NCBI GenBank assembly: GCA_003290165.1
Contig: QNQO01000593.1
Coordinates: 248,001 to 312,000, forward strand
DNA: 64,000 bases
From: Berberis thunbergii
Lineage: Eukaryota > Streptophyta > Magnoliopsida > Ranunculales > Berberidaceae
Reading direction: 5' to 3'
The first letter of the stretch is position 1; every line of letters begins with the position of its first letter. The position numbers and the translations under genes were made by a program. Positions 13,560 to 27,605 of this stretch are shown one piece after another. A model generated the notes under the pieces. The model searched no databases, was not told the DNA's origin, and saw only the letters and a list, made by a program, of their open reading frames with translations.

Positions 13560-14180
13560 TCTGAATGAGTAGCTCAAATATTTGAAAATGCTATGGTTTG
13601 TTATTAGTACGAAGTTATACAAGACGATGTATAAGTTTCACGACCAAATAAAATTTTCACTAAACATATGCACATAATGAAAAAAAAAAAAAAAAATTGT
13701 GAATGAGATTGTCTTGGAGTGCACCATTAGAAATGCATATAACATCTTGAATCGAAAACCTCAAATCCTCTTGTGAAAAATATTGATTTGAGGTGTAAAA
13801 ATGAGGTACAAAGAACATCAATAATTTTATTTGATTTTTGTTAAAGAGATAAGGATGGTAGCCATTGTTGATGGTTTGAGAATAGGGATGAGCAATTCCA
13901 CGACAATACTCAACATTGCTAACAACAGGAAAACTTGTTCATCAATAATATGCACTCACATTTTCATCTACAATCTACGAAGCTTCCCTTGAAATAAATA
14001 AGGTAGGCTTGGCTCGATAAGCGTGGCTTCAAGCATAGCTCATGTTAATTTATTTATCCATTATTTTTCTATATATGGACACAATCAACATACTTGTGAC
14101 CTAAAAAATTGGACAAATAAACGATAATGCACAACATAAGGGACACTTGGTTTGCATATTTGAAAGCCTTGGTAGTTCTT
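13560..14180. other. Intergenic, no gene seen
   Basis: AT-rich sequence with an A homopolymer near 13679-13696. No coding frame, RNA gene or clear repeat was recognised. Confidence 0.5.
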
Positions 14181-14181
14181 A

Positions 14182-14849
14182 TTAGGGGTGGACATCTCAT
14201 TCCGTGATCTCGTTTCAATTTTTTAGGGTTTTTTTTATAATTGATTAAACTCATCCCTATCTAGAGTAAGATGGGATCGGGATGAAGATTTTTCAATCCC
14301 GCCAATCCAATCCCTTCTCGAAATTAGGTTAGTATGTTATTCTCAAATCATTTGTATTGTTCAATAAAAACATATTCATCTATTCTACTAATTACCATTA
14401 GTGATAACTATATCAATTAACATATTTTACGAATTTAATGGCATGGCATGGCATATAAACACATTGTCAGTCTTTCTACATCTCGCAATTTTCATCTTTT
14501 CTATCAGGTTCATTTCACCATGGATGCATAAAGATGGGAAACCAATTTCCCTAAGAGATAAATCATTTGAACAAATATGTCACTTTCACACGTTGGTTGT
14601 ATTCTCTGTTTGGATAAACACTTGCTCAAGTAGCTAGAACATTCAACATTGCTTTAAAAATTTAATAAAACATGAATCTCGATACAGAATGAGTGGATTG
14701 GATGGAGTGATACTTTAAATTAGGGTTAGAGTATTTTACATGCTCATCCCGTTCTGAACCCGTTTGGGATGGGACGAGGTCGAAATAAAGTCTATCCCAT
14801 CTTAATCTCAAATGAAGTCTATCCCATCCCTTCCCATACCCACCCCTAA
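14182..14849. mobile_element. TIR element with TTAGGGGTGG ends
   Basis: Inverted termini TTAGGGGTGG (left) and CCACCCCTAA (right) bound a 668-bp segment with no coding frame. The inner ends contain repeated ATCCCATCCC-type motifs in opposite orientation. It looks like a MITE; the target duplication is not certain (TTCTTA and TTCTTG flank it), so superfamily is left open. Confidence 0.5.
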
Positions 14850-16150
14850 TTCTTGTTAGTTCGGAGAAGGGGATAGATGTTCCATCTGTTTTGTGTCGAT
14901 CTTTCACAAATCTACATCACAAGTTGATCTAACATCAACCATAACAAATTTTGGCAAATCCCGAAACATCCACATCTCAGAGTACTACTCAATTAGACCT
15001 TGAGGGCACAGTTGAAGCAATTATGGTGGCATTTGGTTGCAGAGAAATGATTTCTCAAGGAAACAAGGTAAGAGAGCAATAGAGAAGGGAAGTTAAAACT
15101 GGTCATCTACTTCCGGTCTATCACAAATTCTTCGGTCCCTCCCCAAATCATTTAAAAACCATATGTAGCAAAAATACAAGAATCCAACTTTCATAAGATT
15201 ACATAGTGCATTATATACAACATCTTACTTTCCAGAAGTTGTAACTAATGACATATCCTATAAAAGGAAAGCTGGAGAGTGATAACTGCATCAAATTTAT
15301 TGAAGAACACATGAAATAATAGAGTATATGCATTAAAGGCAATTTACAATCTACAAACGATATCACGCTTAAGACATTCTGAGCATGAAACAGATTATTG
15401 AGAGGTTAACAAGGATGTTTTCAATTGAACTATCAATTTTCTGACAAAAGTTTCAAATTCAGAGAACTTCCAAAACAACTAGCTAGCAAGTAAAAGTTTC
15501 AGGTATAATCTGTCATGACTAAATGGTAAGAAAGCGTGAAACATCCTGTGCTCGACTGTACCAGTGCCTAGGCATTGGCACGTCATTTACTATGTGTCGC
15601 CATGCATGTTAAAGGAAAAAAACACTAGGCCGTTGATGATAGCACTGATTTCACTGGTTTATTATCCGGAGGAGCCAGTTAAGGATTCACAAGCGTCAAA
15701 AAAGAAAAAGGAAACTAATCATGGCAAATGCCATTTGGTATCTACTTACAGCGCAGAGTAGTACATGCTTATCCACTTCTGAAACGAGAAAATCACGATA
15801 TCTTATATCGAAAGAACAATTGCGTACGAGAAATCACAAGCATTTGATACAAATAACCTTACAAAGACTGGTTAATGGAATTTCCTGGTAAATGGAATTC
15901 CTAAGTTGGAAAGCAATAAAAAACTATGCGTAATGCAGTAGTACTGCCAACAGATTAAGAGAAGTGTTGTTATTCTTCTCTTATCGGAGTTTTCACACGC
16001 TACAATAGAAAATGTATAGGAGCTATATTCAATTATAAAACTTCAAAAAAGGGCTAATGTGCGACTTGAATCGCCAGCACCGGGCGCATTCTCAGCCGTT
16101 GGATGCACTCTGATATCTTCAGCGATTAAGCACCTAGTTTTTATCAGAAA
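14850..16150. other. Intergenic region upstream of the MYB gene
   Basis: No coding frame or RNA gene is supported. The right part is presumably promoter of the MYB gene. Confidence 0.4.
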
Positions 16151-16155
16151 CCACT

Positions 16156-16163
16156 TATATAAA
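16156..16163 (+). promoter_or_regulatory. TATA box of the MYB gene
   Basis: TATATAAA-type motif ~115 bases upstream of the MYB ATG, followed by a pyrimidine-rich leader. Position and sequence fit a plant core promoter. The transcription start is inferred to lie about 25-35 bases downstream. Confidence 0.65.
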
Positions 16164-16276
16164 GCCCCTCTAACCCCATCCCTTCTCACCCCTATTACTT
16201 GTTCTTCTCTGCAACTCAGCCCTCCTGTTTTTACCATCTCCTTCCTCCCTTTCCCCTGAAACCTAGGGGAGAGCAA

Positions 16277-17445
16277 ATGAGTTTGGTTCAGAACAGCTTG
16301 ACTTCTTTGTTGACGGGGAACCAGCCTTTCCCAAATGTGGCTCTTCAGCCAAGGCCTTTCATCAGGGGGCAGTGGACAGTTGAAGAAGATCGGTAAGCCC
16401 ATGAAAAACCCTTTCAATTGACTTGATTTTCTCACTTTGCTTCAATTAGTACTTAACTGTGCATTTGCAACTTTACAGAAAGCTGATGAAACTTGTTGAG
16501 GAACATGGATCAAGAAGTTGGTCAACTATAGCAAATGAGCTCCCTGGTAGGATGGGGAAACAATGCCGGGAGCGCTGGTATAATCACCTTCGTCCAGATA
16601 TAAAGGTTTCCCCTTCCTACTTTGTTTTCTGTGTTGCATGTATCCTGAGATGACTGTATACTAGAATTGCAATTTTAACTTTTGCATGGATTCAAAGTTG
16701 ATGGGATCTCTCTCTTAAGACTTAGAATTGTATCTTCAGACTACAACTAACCTTACCACGAGACATTGATACTAACCTTTTTTACATGAACAAATTGCTT
16801 CCCCTCTAGAAAGATGCATGGACTGCAGATGAAGAGGCCGCTTTGGTCAGGACGCACATGCAAATTGGAAATAGGTGGGCAGACATAGCCAAAAGGATCC
16901 CAGGGCGTACTGAAAATTCAATCAAGAATCACTGGAACGCAACCAAGAGGAGACAACAGTCAAAACGCAAGAATCGGAAGGCAGGAGAACCACAACCAAC
17001 CATTTTGGAGGACTACATGAAGAATTTGGGTGAGGCCAAGGATTATGAAGGCAAAGGGAAGCTGGATTTGGACAATGGAGGAGTCTATCCTCAGAACAAA
17101 CCCCTGAAAGGCCAGGAAAGGCAAATCCAGGGAAGCATTGGAAATGACATGCCGTACATCCCATTCCCAGTGAATCAAATGCAGAACAACCTGTTGCTGG
17201 TGAATCAAATTCAGAACAACATGGTGGCTGAGCAAAGCAAGATGATGCATGGAGATGCTGATCTTTCTGCCTTTCTCACATGGCCTGATCCATCAGCTTT
17301 TCCATCTACAGTTTTTGTTCCTGGGCTAGAGAATCCAAATCCTGTCCTGGGAATCGATGATATCCCCAAGGAGCTTGACATTGTGATGAAGGAACTCGAT
17401 TTCGTTGAGCTGGTCTCCAACTCAGTTGATATAAGTGACTGGTGA
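16277..17445 (+). CDS. R2R3-MYB transcription factor, MYB98/64/119 type
   Basis: Three exons: 16277-16392, 16479-16605 and 16810-17445, with GT-AG junctions and matching phases, giving 292 residues. R2 (about 30-80) reads [10 protein letters not shown]...[20 protein letters not shown] and R3 (about 82-132) DAWTADEE...[13 protein letters not shown] followed by [10 protein letters not shown]. Regularly spaced tryptophans mark two DNA-binding helix-turn-helix repeats. The FIRGQWT start and the basic run QSKRKNRK after R3 resemble Arabidopsis MYB98, MYB64 and MYB119, which act in the female gametophyte and endosperm. The short N-terminal arm and the Asn/Gln- and acid-rich C-terminus (ending [12 protein letters not shown]) suggest a small member with a C-terminal activation region. 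The start is the first ATG after the TATA box. Family is near certain; the exact orthologue is not. Confidence 0.93.
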
Positions 17446-17489
17446 AGTAGATATAAGAGTAAATCGTGGGGGTATGTTTTAGTTAGTTT

Positions 17490-17592
17490 GCTTCTATTTT
17501 GTGTGCTTGTGTTTTCGATGGAACTTCTGTGTGTCCTTGTGTTTTCGATGGAACTTCTTTGTGTGCTTGTGTTTTAGATGGAACTTCAGATA
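17490..17592 (+). repeat. Three-unit tandem repeat in the MYB 3' region
   Basis: A ~33-bp unit containing CTTGTGTTTTCGATGGAACT is repeated three times starting about 45 bases after the stop codon, with small substitutions. It lies in the probable 3' UTR. No function is evident. Confidence 0.75.
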
Positions 17593-17599
17593 ACTGCAG

Positions 17600-18783
17600 T
17601 GCTTGAATAAGGAACTTTGGGCCATTGGTCCTTTAATCGATATTTGCTTCTATGTTTAGTGTAGTATCTCTTTATGGTTGTATGTCTCGGGTAAAGTTCC
17701 ATTGTTTGGGGATATTTACCACGACTTTCAGATCAAACTTTCTTCTGATCTTGGACCTTGGAGCCTCCGAAAAGAGTGTGATAGCTAGTGTGTTATTATT
17801 ATTTTATCTTTTTATAATTTATTTATTGAGATTTAAAGTAAAAATTTCACAAATTGTAAGTTTGTTGTTAATAGCTTATCTTTAGGCTTTCGATATCATC
17901 TAAAGCCTAAGAAATCTCTTTGATTTTTCTAGTTTCGAAGGGTGGGTTTTTCTAGTTTCGAAGGGTATGACAACAACTTAGAAAAAGACTTTTAATTAGC
18001 CGTTTCGAAGTTCAAGTACTAGAAAGTACGAAGCTCCTAGGTTTTTATTCATTGTGAGGAACAGGAATGTAGGTTTCTTTCATTCCTAATTAGAAAGTAT
18101 AATGTAGGCTAGTTTAGAAAAGCTAAAGACCTGTAGATTGCTGCCTCACTACGCTCTTTCAAAGAGAGGTGATTCTTAAGGGATTATTAGTCACCGCCGT
18201 ACGGGTTTGTGGTTTATGATGCTTATTCATTAACAGTAACTTACATAATGCCTAATATAGCTTTTTATCTAAAGAAACAATGAAGAAAATAAATTATGAA
18301 CAAAAAAAGAGAAAAATCAAACATTGAAGTATCAAACACAGCATGAATAAGCCACTTCACCAAAGACAAAGCCTCTCATATCATAAGCAAGAAAATAAGC
18401 AACAAGGGAGAAAATGGGCAAACCATGAAAAGCTTGTGTAACACAAATAACTTTATGATTAGCAACAGTTGAAAGATCTCAATGTACATTATCTTTGAGC
18501 ACAGTCATACATGGTTCCAAAAGGCTTTTGTATATACTTAAAGAAAACTACGACAGACCTACACTATCATAACACACACACCCTTCCCATTTCCAGTTCC
18601 AAGAGAAACCAATTCCACCCCTTTGTATTCACAATTCCGCATAAACCGACAAACAGAGGACCAAACTACACACACTGACACAACTGACATGATCAACATT
18701 GACTCGACCTACGAACAACATAACCATCTCACAAAGTAACAACACTGAATTGATCCCCAGGTGTATGCCAAGAGTTTCAGAAA
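17600..18783. other. Convergent intergenic region (MYB / PUF)
   Basis: This lies between the MYB gene (plus) and the PUF gene (minus). The right portion is probably the PUF 3' UTR. I see no coding frame. Confidence 0.45.
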
Positions 18784-21700
18784 CTACCTCTGATGATTGT
18801 ACACAAGTATACATGTCTGTTTCTTTTTCAACTCATCGATCTTTTCTATAATCCTCTTTCCGTAAGGATGGCTGCGCAGCGAGGAATAATGAATCTTGAT
18901 GCACTCAACAACAGAATTGAACATAGGGGTCTGCATTTGAAAACAGAAGGTAAGGGCTAAAAGTAATAATACTAGGAAAACAGCATAAGAACCATACATG
19001 GCTCACTTAAAAGTCAACTCTGGGGGACATAGAGTTTGGGATCTGATGTGAAAACTAGCCAGATAAATTGCAGTAAGCAAAGTGATATTGCGTTCTAGTG
19101 GCAAATGATCTCAGTAAGCCTAAGATTAGATGGTTATAATGAATATGTGGGGTTAGATCTCGGTGAAGGGGGTTTAATATGACACCCCACTGGTCCTCCC
19201 TCCTAGATGCTCATTTTAAGGGTAGGATTGTAAATTTTATGAACAAACTAACCTTCGAAGCTACTGCCAACACAGTCTGAATAACATAATTGCCAAAAGC
19301 GTCTTGAAGAAGTTGCAGCATATCTTTAATATTGACCAACTCCTCCATAATCTGCATGGACTGTTCCATGCTTGATTCTTTCAGACACTTCTCAACCACG
19401 TTGCTACTGAACTTTTGAGTGGAAAGTGTGACAAACTGTCCATGAAACATCCTCAGTAGCTTTGCTGTGGCTAGTGGTATCTTCAATTCTAGGATATGCT
19501 GCACAACATAGTTTCTGAAGCCAAGAAAATTAGAGCAACGCAATTATCAACTAAGTCTGGAATTACTATCCAAAAAAAATGCAGTCAAATGTAAGAGAGA
19601 CAAACCCATAAGGATCGTTTGCCAAAACAACCGCATTTCTTATAATCTCATCAACAAAGTGCTCCTTCAGCTGTCCTTGTGCATGGTCCACACAGGACTG
19701 TAATACACAACATCCATAACGATCCATGGCAATAGTTACACAGTTTGCTGCTACAGCTTCTAAAAGAGCCTGCCAAGATCAATCATTATCAAAAACTGAT
19801 GGGTTGGAAATGGTACTTAACTAATAACAAATAATTATAAACAGGGAAAGATTTTTTTTCCAATTTTCTTTCCCAATCAATCTAATTGGGGATTAACTAG
19901 AAGTATGAATGCCAAATAAATGACCTAACCGGGGTAAGTATTTAGAAAATACGGGAAAGGTGTGTGGAAGTCCAGGTCTAATTACATTTGTATATATCCC
20001 TTACTTATTAAGTCTAATGATATATACAAAACTTACACGGACTAGTTTGTGTCGGCCTTCCAACATTCAGAGACCCTCGAAAGACAAGAAGACATAGCTT
20101 CAACTAACGATCTATCACGGAATAGTGCAATTGATATGAAAATTTGACTCCAACTGAAAAATACTGACCAATTGGTGCCTCAAGAAATAATCTATAGGCA
20201 GTAAAAGAATATTGAGAAAAACTCATTCTCGATAAATCCAAAAAAAAAAAAAAAAACCTCATTATGCATTGTAAGCATAACTTTTATCAGAAGTAGGGTA
20301 GCAACTTGGGTTGGGCTATGGCTGAGCACTCATCCAATGCAACCAGCCTGAGTTTCAATGATGTTGGGAATGGGATGAGAGTTGACACTGTAGGTTTAAA
20401 ATAAGGATTGTCATTTGACTAGGTCAAACCAATTTAGACTACATTGATAAACAAGCACCTCAAGTTGTGGAAATCATTTATTAGTGATGATGAAGACAAG
20501 AGGTCTGATTTTGAGGTTTGATTAAAACAAGAACAAAGAAGATATGGTGAGTTGGTGGCCAAGCGAAAAACCATGAAACAGATTTCCTCAAACTTCACAA
20601 GAATATTGAGCTAGTTAAATAACAGACATTCAGATATGAAATATGTTCTTCAAGACAGTCCTACAAGCATGGTCTGATATGTCCAACCATAACCACCATC
20701 GATGCACTGACTTTGTCCATAGAATAAGATGGCACAGCTTTTTACTTAGACGTATGAGAGACTAATTTCCATGTGAAGGATAGCTCCCTAGCCTTGCATT
20801 ACCCAATGCATCCTAAACTAGAAAGGGAAGTCCATACATGGTAGGTGAAAGAGCAACCAAACAATAACTGGTTCACTGATGCCAATTATGAGCTAGTGAA
20901 GAACACAATCAAACTTGAAAAATGTTAAATACAAGGAAATTTCAATCCAAGGAGGTAACAACTTCCAATTCACATATATACTAATTCTCTAATTTTTCAA
21001 CGGTTACCTACTTTCGAATAATAAAAACAAATAAATGAGATCCTACATGACCAGACCAGAAACCTACCTAAAATATGGCATTTACTTCTACCCCACATGT
21101 ATCATGTACAGTTTCAAAATTCCTTTGGGCCCTCCATGATACCCATCTACTAGAGCTGCAACAGTGTGGATTTGGGCCGATACCCATCCACCTGTATATC
21201 ATGTCCGATAAACTAGAGCTGCAACAGTATCATGTCCAATTTCACTAATTCTTCTTCTTCTTCTTCCTTTCCCTACACTCTCCCTTTCCCTAAATTCGAT
21301 AGGTCCTCAGTTGTATCCATTTCTTCCATGTGCTACAATTAAGTGCTATAGTGGTTTCAGCGCGTAGTGGTTTCAGCGTAGTGGTTTCAGCGCGTAGTGG
21401 TTTCAGCGAAGTGGTTTCAGCGTTGGAGATCTATGCGTAGTGGTTTCAGCGAAGTGGTTTCAGCGTTGGAGATCTTATGGTGTTGGAGATCTATGCGTAG
21501 TGGTTTCAGCGAAGTGGTTTCAGCGTTGGAGATCTATGCGTAGTGGTTTCAGCGAAGAGTGCCATTGAAGAGTGGGTGGTTTCAGCGAAGAGTGGGTGGT
21601 TTCAGCGAGAGTGGTTTCAGCGAGAGAGGGTGGTTTCAGCGAGAGAGAGGGTGGTCTCAGCGAGGGTGGTTTCAGCGAGGGTGGTTTCAAACCGAAGGAG

Positions 21701-24700
21701 TAGTTCCAGCGAGGGTGGTTTCAGCGAGGGTGGTTTCAAACTGAAGGAGTAGTTTCAGCGAGGGTGGTTTCAGCGAGAGAGAGGGTGGTTTCAGTCAGAG
21801 AGAGTGGTTTCAGTGTGGTTTTCCTGTTGAAGGGTGGTTTGTGCTGAAAGTGGTTTTTTGACATTGAGATCTCAAGTGTGGTTTTGTTGAAGGGTGGTTT
21901 GTGCAGTGAGAGTGGTTTTTGTGCAGTGGTTTTGCACAGTGGATACTCAGATCTCGCAAGGTACATTACGGACTTGAGTAATTGCAGAAGACACTCAGAT
22001 CTCGCAGGGAGGAGGAGGATCTCGCAGGGAGGATGATCTCGCAGGAAGGAGGGATCTCGCAGTCGACAACATCTCACAGTGAAGATCTCGCAGTAAGATC
22101 CTACAGTTTTTCCTAATCTTTTTATTGCTCTGATGTCAGTATGCTTGTGGAATAGTATTTGTATGTTTGTTAATTTGTACTAATTCTTGGGAGAGATGGA
22201 GTTCAAAGAAGAAAATTTTCGTTTGTTGAAAATTGATGGGAAAGAATTTGGGATTCGAAAGTCAAGAGGAGGTTTGTTGTTACTTGAATCAAGCTCGAGG
22301 GTTAGAATCAAAGTTTTTGTCGAATTGCAGATGGGAAAATGGATTGAGTTTCAACTCAAGAAAGCCTTAGAATCAGGCTCTAATGGCTTCTCAGCCAGCT
22401 GGAAAATCAACAATAGATGGGTTATGATGGTGAAAGAGGCCAATATAGGAGGAATCTTCCTTTCTATTTTGGTGGGTTGGGGATCAGGGTCCAAAACTCT
22501 CAGGTTGCCAGCTGGCGCGGAAGGAACAGGCTGGAAACAATTCGCCCAAGCTTTGAATGCGATGACTCTAAATAAGGTGCCTAAGCCTTATCCTAAACAG
22601 CAAGTTAGCAGAGATGGGGTTTCAAATCTGCCAGGTTTTACTGTTGTCCCACCTTCGCGCAACAGATCATTTGTGGAGGTAGTGGCCACTAATCCCTCCC
22701 GTGTGAGCCCTACCCCGATTGCTGGTAAGGTTCCCATTGCAGCACCTTCCATTCATCGCGATTCTCCTATTGATTTCTTGTCCCAAGTATGGGGCAATCA
22801 GCTTCCTCCAGATTCCGTGGCAAGAAAGAATCTTGCAAGGTCACTGATAGAGTTGCCTGAGTCAGAGATTCAGTGGACACCTGTTGCTCTTCCGTTTGGA
22901 CGCACAGCTTTCTTGGTCTTCGCCAACTCTCCACACGTGTCCTCATGCGCAGCTTTCGACCCACCTCCTAGTATGCCGACAATGAAGGATCAGTCTCCCC
23001 CGCACTATTCAATGCTTCCCAATTCCCCGGCCTCTCGTGCCGCTTCAGCGGGTAAAGTTGGAAAACCTTTGTCTGAGTCAGTTCGCCCATCTGAGCAGAA
23101 TAAAGGCAAAGGTATTGTTGGGCCTTCACCCAACAAAGGACCTAAGTCTTTTTCGGCACAAAGCTTGGCTAATTCTAATAATCAACAGTCAGCTGGCAAT
23201 TATTGGAAGGTGTTAGAAGCGGTGGAAGAAGATGTCTTCAACCTGGATCCTCTTTTATCCAAAATGTCTAAGCAGGCCCACAGGGATCGAAACCTAGCAA
23301 AAAAGCACAGCGTGACAGAACCGCTGAATGGGCCAACTTTTCAGTCTTTCCTACCAGATCAAGGTTTATGCTTAAAAAGCGATCCAACAAATCAATCTCA
23401 ACCCACCAGGCAGGGCAGGGAGAACTTAAAGGTGGTAGTGCCCTTGCTGGACTAACAAGGGGAGAGCCTTCTAACCAGACCCAGGATGTTTCGGTTTCTT
23501 TACCTTACCCCCCCGGGTTCGAGCCACTAGCAGCTCTTTGTGTTGAAGCACATGATTTGTCTACAAATCCATGTGTTCCTCACGCGGAGAGTTTCTCATC
23601 TACCCCAGACCACGTTGGTGCCACTCCAGGTTTTGAGGTCCCACAGGATTCTGGCAAGTCTCCAATTTTTGTTTCTAGGGTCCATGACAGGGCGGAACCT
23701 TCTGTCTCTAACTGTCATGCGACTCATGAAGCAGCATCAGATCGTTCGGCTTTCAAAGACATTGGCTTCACAGTGGGAGTGGACCTCAATCAAAATGAAA
23801 ACAGGGCTTTAGATATGGTTCAAGCTGCAGCACAGGGTAGAATATCTGGCACAGCACTGGACCAATGCAACATATTCGGGTCTGAAGGTTTTACATGAAT
23901 CTTAAAATTCTTTCGTGGAACTGTAGGGGGCTCGGAAATCCTGAGCGGCAAAGGGGCTGTCGTAGATTAATTACAGAGAATCGTCCAGATCTTGTTTTCA
24001 TTCAGGAAACGAAATTGGAGAGATGCTCTAGAGAATTTATCAGAAAATTGTGGGGTGATAGTTCTTTTGACTGGGCTATGGTGGAATCCATTGGCAGCTC
24101 GGGCGGCATTTTAGCTATTTGGGACAATGATCTTTTGCAGATGAGGGAAATATTGAAAGGGATTTTTTCCCTTTCTATTCAATTCCAAATGATCTCGGAT
24201 AACTCAATTTGGTCAGGGACTAACATTTATGGTCCATGTGATCCTTCACTTAGAGACCACTTCTGGGAAGAACTTTATGACATTGCTGGTTGGGTGCAAT
24301 CTCCATGGGTGTTAGCCGGTGACTTCAATGTTGTCCGTCATATGAATGAAAAAAAGGATGCAGGAGGAGGTCCACGAGCATGCAGAAATTCAATCAATTC
24401 ATTAATGAGGTGGAACTCGCTGATTTCAGTCTTAAAGGGGGGAAATTCACATGGTCAAATCATAGAGATCTCCCTATCCTTTGTCGACTTGATCGATTTC
24501 TAGCCTCGGTGGATTGGATTGACAAATTTGGTGATAAAGTCGAATGGCTCAAAGGTGCAGCTGGTTCAGACCATCACGCGATTTTGCTTGCGAACTCATC
24601 TATTGCTGGTGGTACTCGCCTTTTTTCCTTTGATAACGGTTGGTTTGATCACCCTACCCTGGCAGAGGATATGAAAACTTGGTGGAACAACTCAGTAGTC

Positions 24701-27605
24701 TCTGGCCACCCTGGATACTGTTTATGGTGGAAGCTTAAGGCTCTCAGATGCAATCTCAAAAGCTGGCGGACTAAAGTTTGGGGTAAGACAAATCTATGTA
24801 TTCAAAATATCTCTGACTTAATTGCTATCATTGATGCGGATGAAGAGATTAGGGATTTGACTGTTGAAGAGAGGTCTTGTAGAGTGCAACTACAACAAGA
24901 GTGGGCAATATTAACCAAGAGAGATGATGAGTTTTGGAGAATCAGATCAGGAGTCAACTGGGTTCGTAATATGGATCAGGGGACTAAATTCTTTCATACA
25001 CTGGCTAACAGACGTAGACTGTTTAACTCCATTGAAGCTCTCAGCACGGGTCAGGAATTGGTAGTGGATGAAATCAGTATTAGAACACTCTTGATTTCTC
25101 ACTTCAAGAAGTTGTTCCATGAAAAGGAGGAGTGGCGACCTTTCTTCTCGGGGATTACCTTCAAGTCTATCTCTCAGTCTACAGCTACTGCCTTGGTAGA
25201 AAACTTTTCGGAGATGGAAATTAGAGCGGCAATGGAAGATCTAAAATCTGAAGTTTCCCCAGGTCTTGATGGTTTCTCAATGGTGTTCTATTTGAATATG
25301 TGGGAGGTAATCAAAAATGATTTTCTGAAAGTTGTTGCAGATTTTAACTCGAGAAACTTTCTCGATTGGCGGTTGAACACCACTATCATATCACTCATTC
25401 CTAAGTGTGCGGGAATGCGGACGGTAAATGATTTTAGACCTATCAGTATTTTGAATGGGGCCTATAAGATCATTGCCAAGGTGTTGGCTAACAGATTGAA
25501 AATAGTTCTTCATTCAGTCATTTCTCCTTTTCAAAGTGCAGCAGTCAGTGGAAGACAGGTGGTTGATAGCCCCTTGATTGCCAATGAAATTATTGATTCC
25601 AGAAAAAAACAGGGTGTTCCAGGGCTTGTTATCAAATTAGATTTCTCCAAAGCCTTTGACAATGTCTCTTGGAGATACTTGGATTTGGTAATGGCTCGCA
25701 TGGGGTTTGACTGCAAATGGATTCATTGGCTTCACACTTGCAGATCTACAGCAAATTTCTCTCTGAAAATTAATGGTCAACTGCACGGGTTTTTCAATAG
25801 CTCGAAAGGCCTTCGACAAGGCGATCCTCTATCTCCTCTTCTTTTACTATAGCAGCAGAAGGTTTAACCCAAATGATTCTTAAAGCGGTTGATGCTGGCC
25901 TAGTAAGAGGGTTTTCTGTCGCGGAGGGTAGTCCACCCGTCTCTATTCTCCAGTATGCGGATGATACTATCCTCTTTTGCGATGCGTCCGCTTCTCAGGT
26001 TCTGGCTCTTAAGAGAATTTTGCTTTGGTTCGAAGTTATTTCAGGACTGAAAATCAACTTCCACAAATCAAGGGTGTTGCCCATTGGAGATGTCCCTCAT
26101 TTGCACCAGTTGGCGGGTTTATTGGGTTGTTCAGCAGGTCACCTTCCAGTTAAGTACCTGGGCATGCCATTGGGGGCTAGTTTCAAAAGTAAAGCTGTGT
26201 GGGATGAGACGATCGAAAGGATGGAATCGAAACTAGCGTCTTGGAAACGCAAATTTCTCTCCAAAGCAGGCAGACTAGCTCTTGTCAAATCCACATTAGC
26301 ATCTATCCCGGTCTTCATGCTGTCTCTTATCAAGGTTCCCTGTTCCATAGCTGCCAAGATGGAACGGATCATGCGCGATTTTCTTTGGGGTTCTTCTCAT
26401 AACTCTAGAAAGATGCATTTAGTGGGCTGGGAGAAAATTTGTTGCCCTAAATCCCGAGGTGGTTTAGGCATTCGTCAGGTCCTCACTTTCAATATTGCAT
26501 TACTTTCTAAGTGGCTTTGGCGATTTGCAGATGAGAATGATAACTTATGGAGATCTCTCATCATGGACAAATATGGGCGCAATAGATGGGTTTGGGAAAA
26601 GAAAACTAAGTACACTTCCTTCGGCTGCTCTTTGTGGAAGTCTATCTCCCGGTGCGCAAGTGGCTTCTACCCTCACACCTCTCTCCAATGTGGAAATGGT
26701 GATCTCATCTCTTTCTGGCATGATGTTTGGTGTAGTAACCAATCTTTGAAGGATCTGTTTCCAAGGTTGTTTATCTTTAACAACAATCAATTTGGGAGTG
26801 TTAGCAGTTTTTGGTCTAACGACAACTCTTGGGACCTTTCCTTTCGCAGACACCTTAATACTGAGGAATTAGAGGAGTTCGCTAATCTTATGCATTTGTT
26901 GGGTAGACAAATACTCTCAGAGGGACCAGATAGTTTGGTGTGGAAGGGTAAAGGTGTGGGCTTCTCGGTTAAAGAATTTTCGGATATGTTGGCTACATCT
27001 CATTATGAGACCCACTCTAACCCCTTCATTACCTCCCACAAAAATCTGGTATGGGTGAAAAACCTTTTTCCTCGGATTAATTTCTTTAGTTGGTCAGTTT
27101 TGCACGAGAAGATATTGACTAAAGATAGGTTAAGGAAAATGGGAATCCTCACTGGGAGTCTTTGTGTGCTTTGCAATGAACTTGAAGAAACACTGGACCA
27201 TTTGATGCTTCATTGCAGTTTCTCCAAATCCATTTGGAGCAGTTTTTTGGTGGAATTCGGTTTGAGTTTGATGTTTGAAGGCTCCATTTTAGATTGGCTC
27301 AGTTGGTGGTCTCAAGCTAATCCTTCCCGTCGGGGGGAGTGGTTATGGCGTAGGGTCCCTCACGTTCTCATGTGGTCTGTGTGGAAAGAAAGAAATAAAA
27401 GGGTTTTTGAAGGACTACACAGATCGGAGCACTCTATCTTTATCGAGATTAGAGAATTGCTGTGGAGGATGGGTTCGGCATGTAATTTATTTAAGGATTT
27501 GGGGTTTGACACTTTTATAGTGTCTTGGCATTCCTTGATATAGGAATGTTTCTCGTTGTAATTTATTTCTCTTTCTTTCATTAATAAACAATTTCATGTT
27601 TGACC

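Noticed and set aside
16043..16435. 130-codon minus-strand frame over the MYB 5' region
   Set aside because: Shadow of MYB exon 1 and its leader; no family resemblance.
21543..21752. Small open frames rich in VVSA/FQRE repeats
   Set aside because: By-products of the tandem GTGGTTTCAGCG monomers in the LINE leader.
21345..21830. Repeat array resembling CRISPR spacing
   Set aside because: Units are contiguous and imperfect with no unique spacers, and this is a plant LINE leader.
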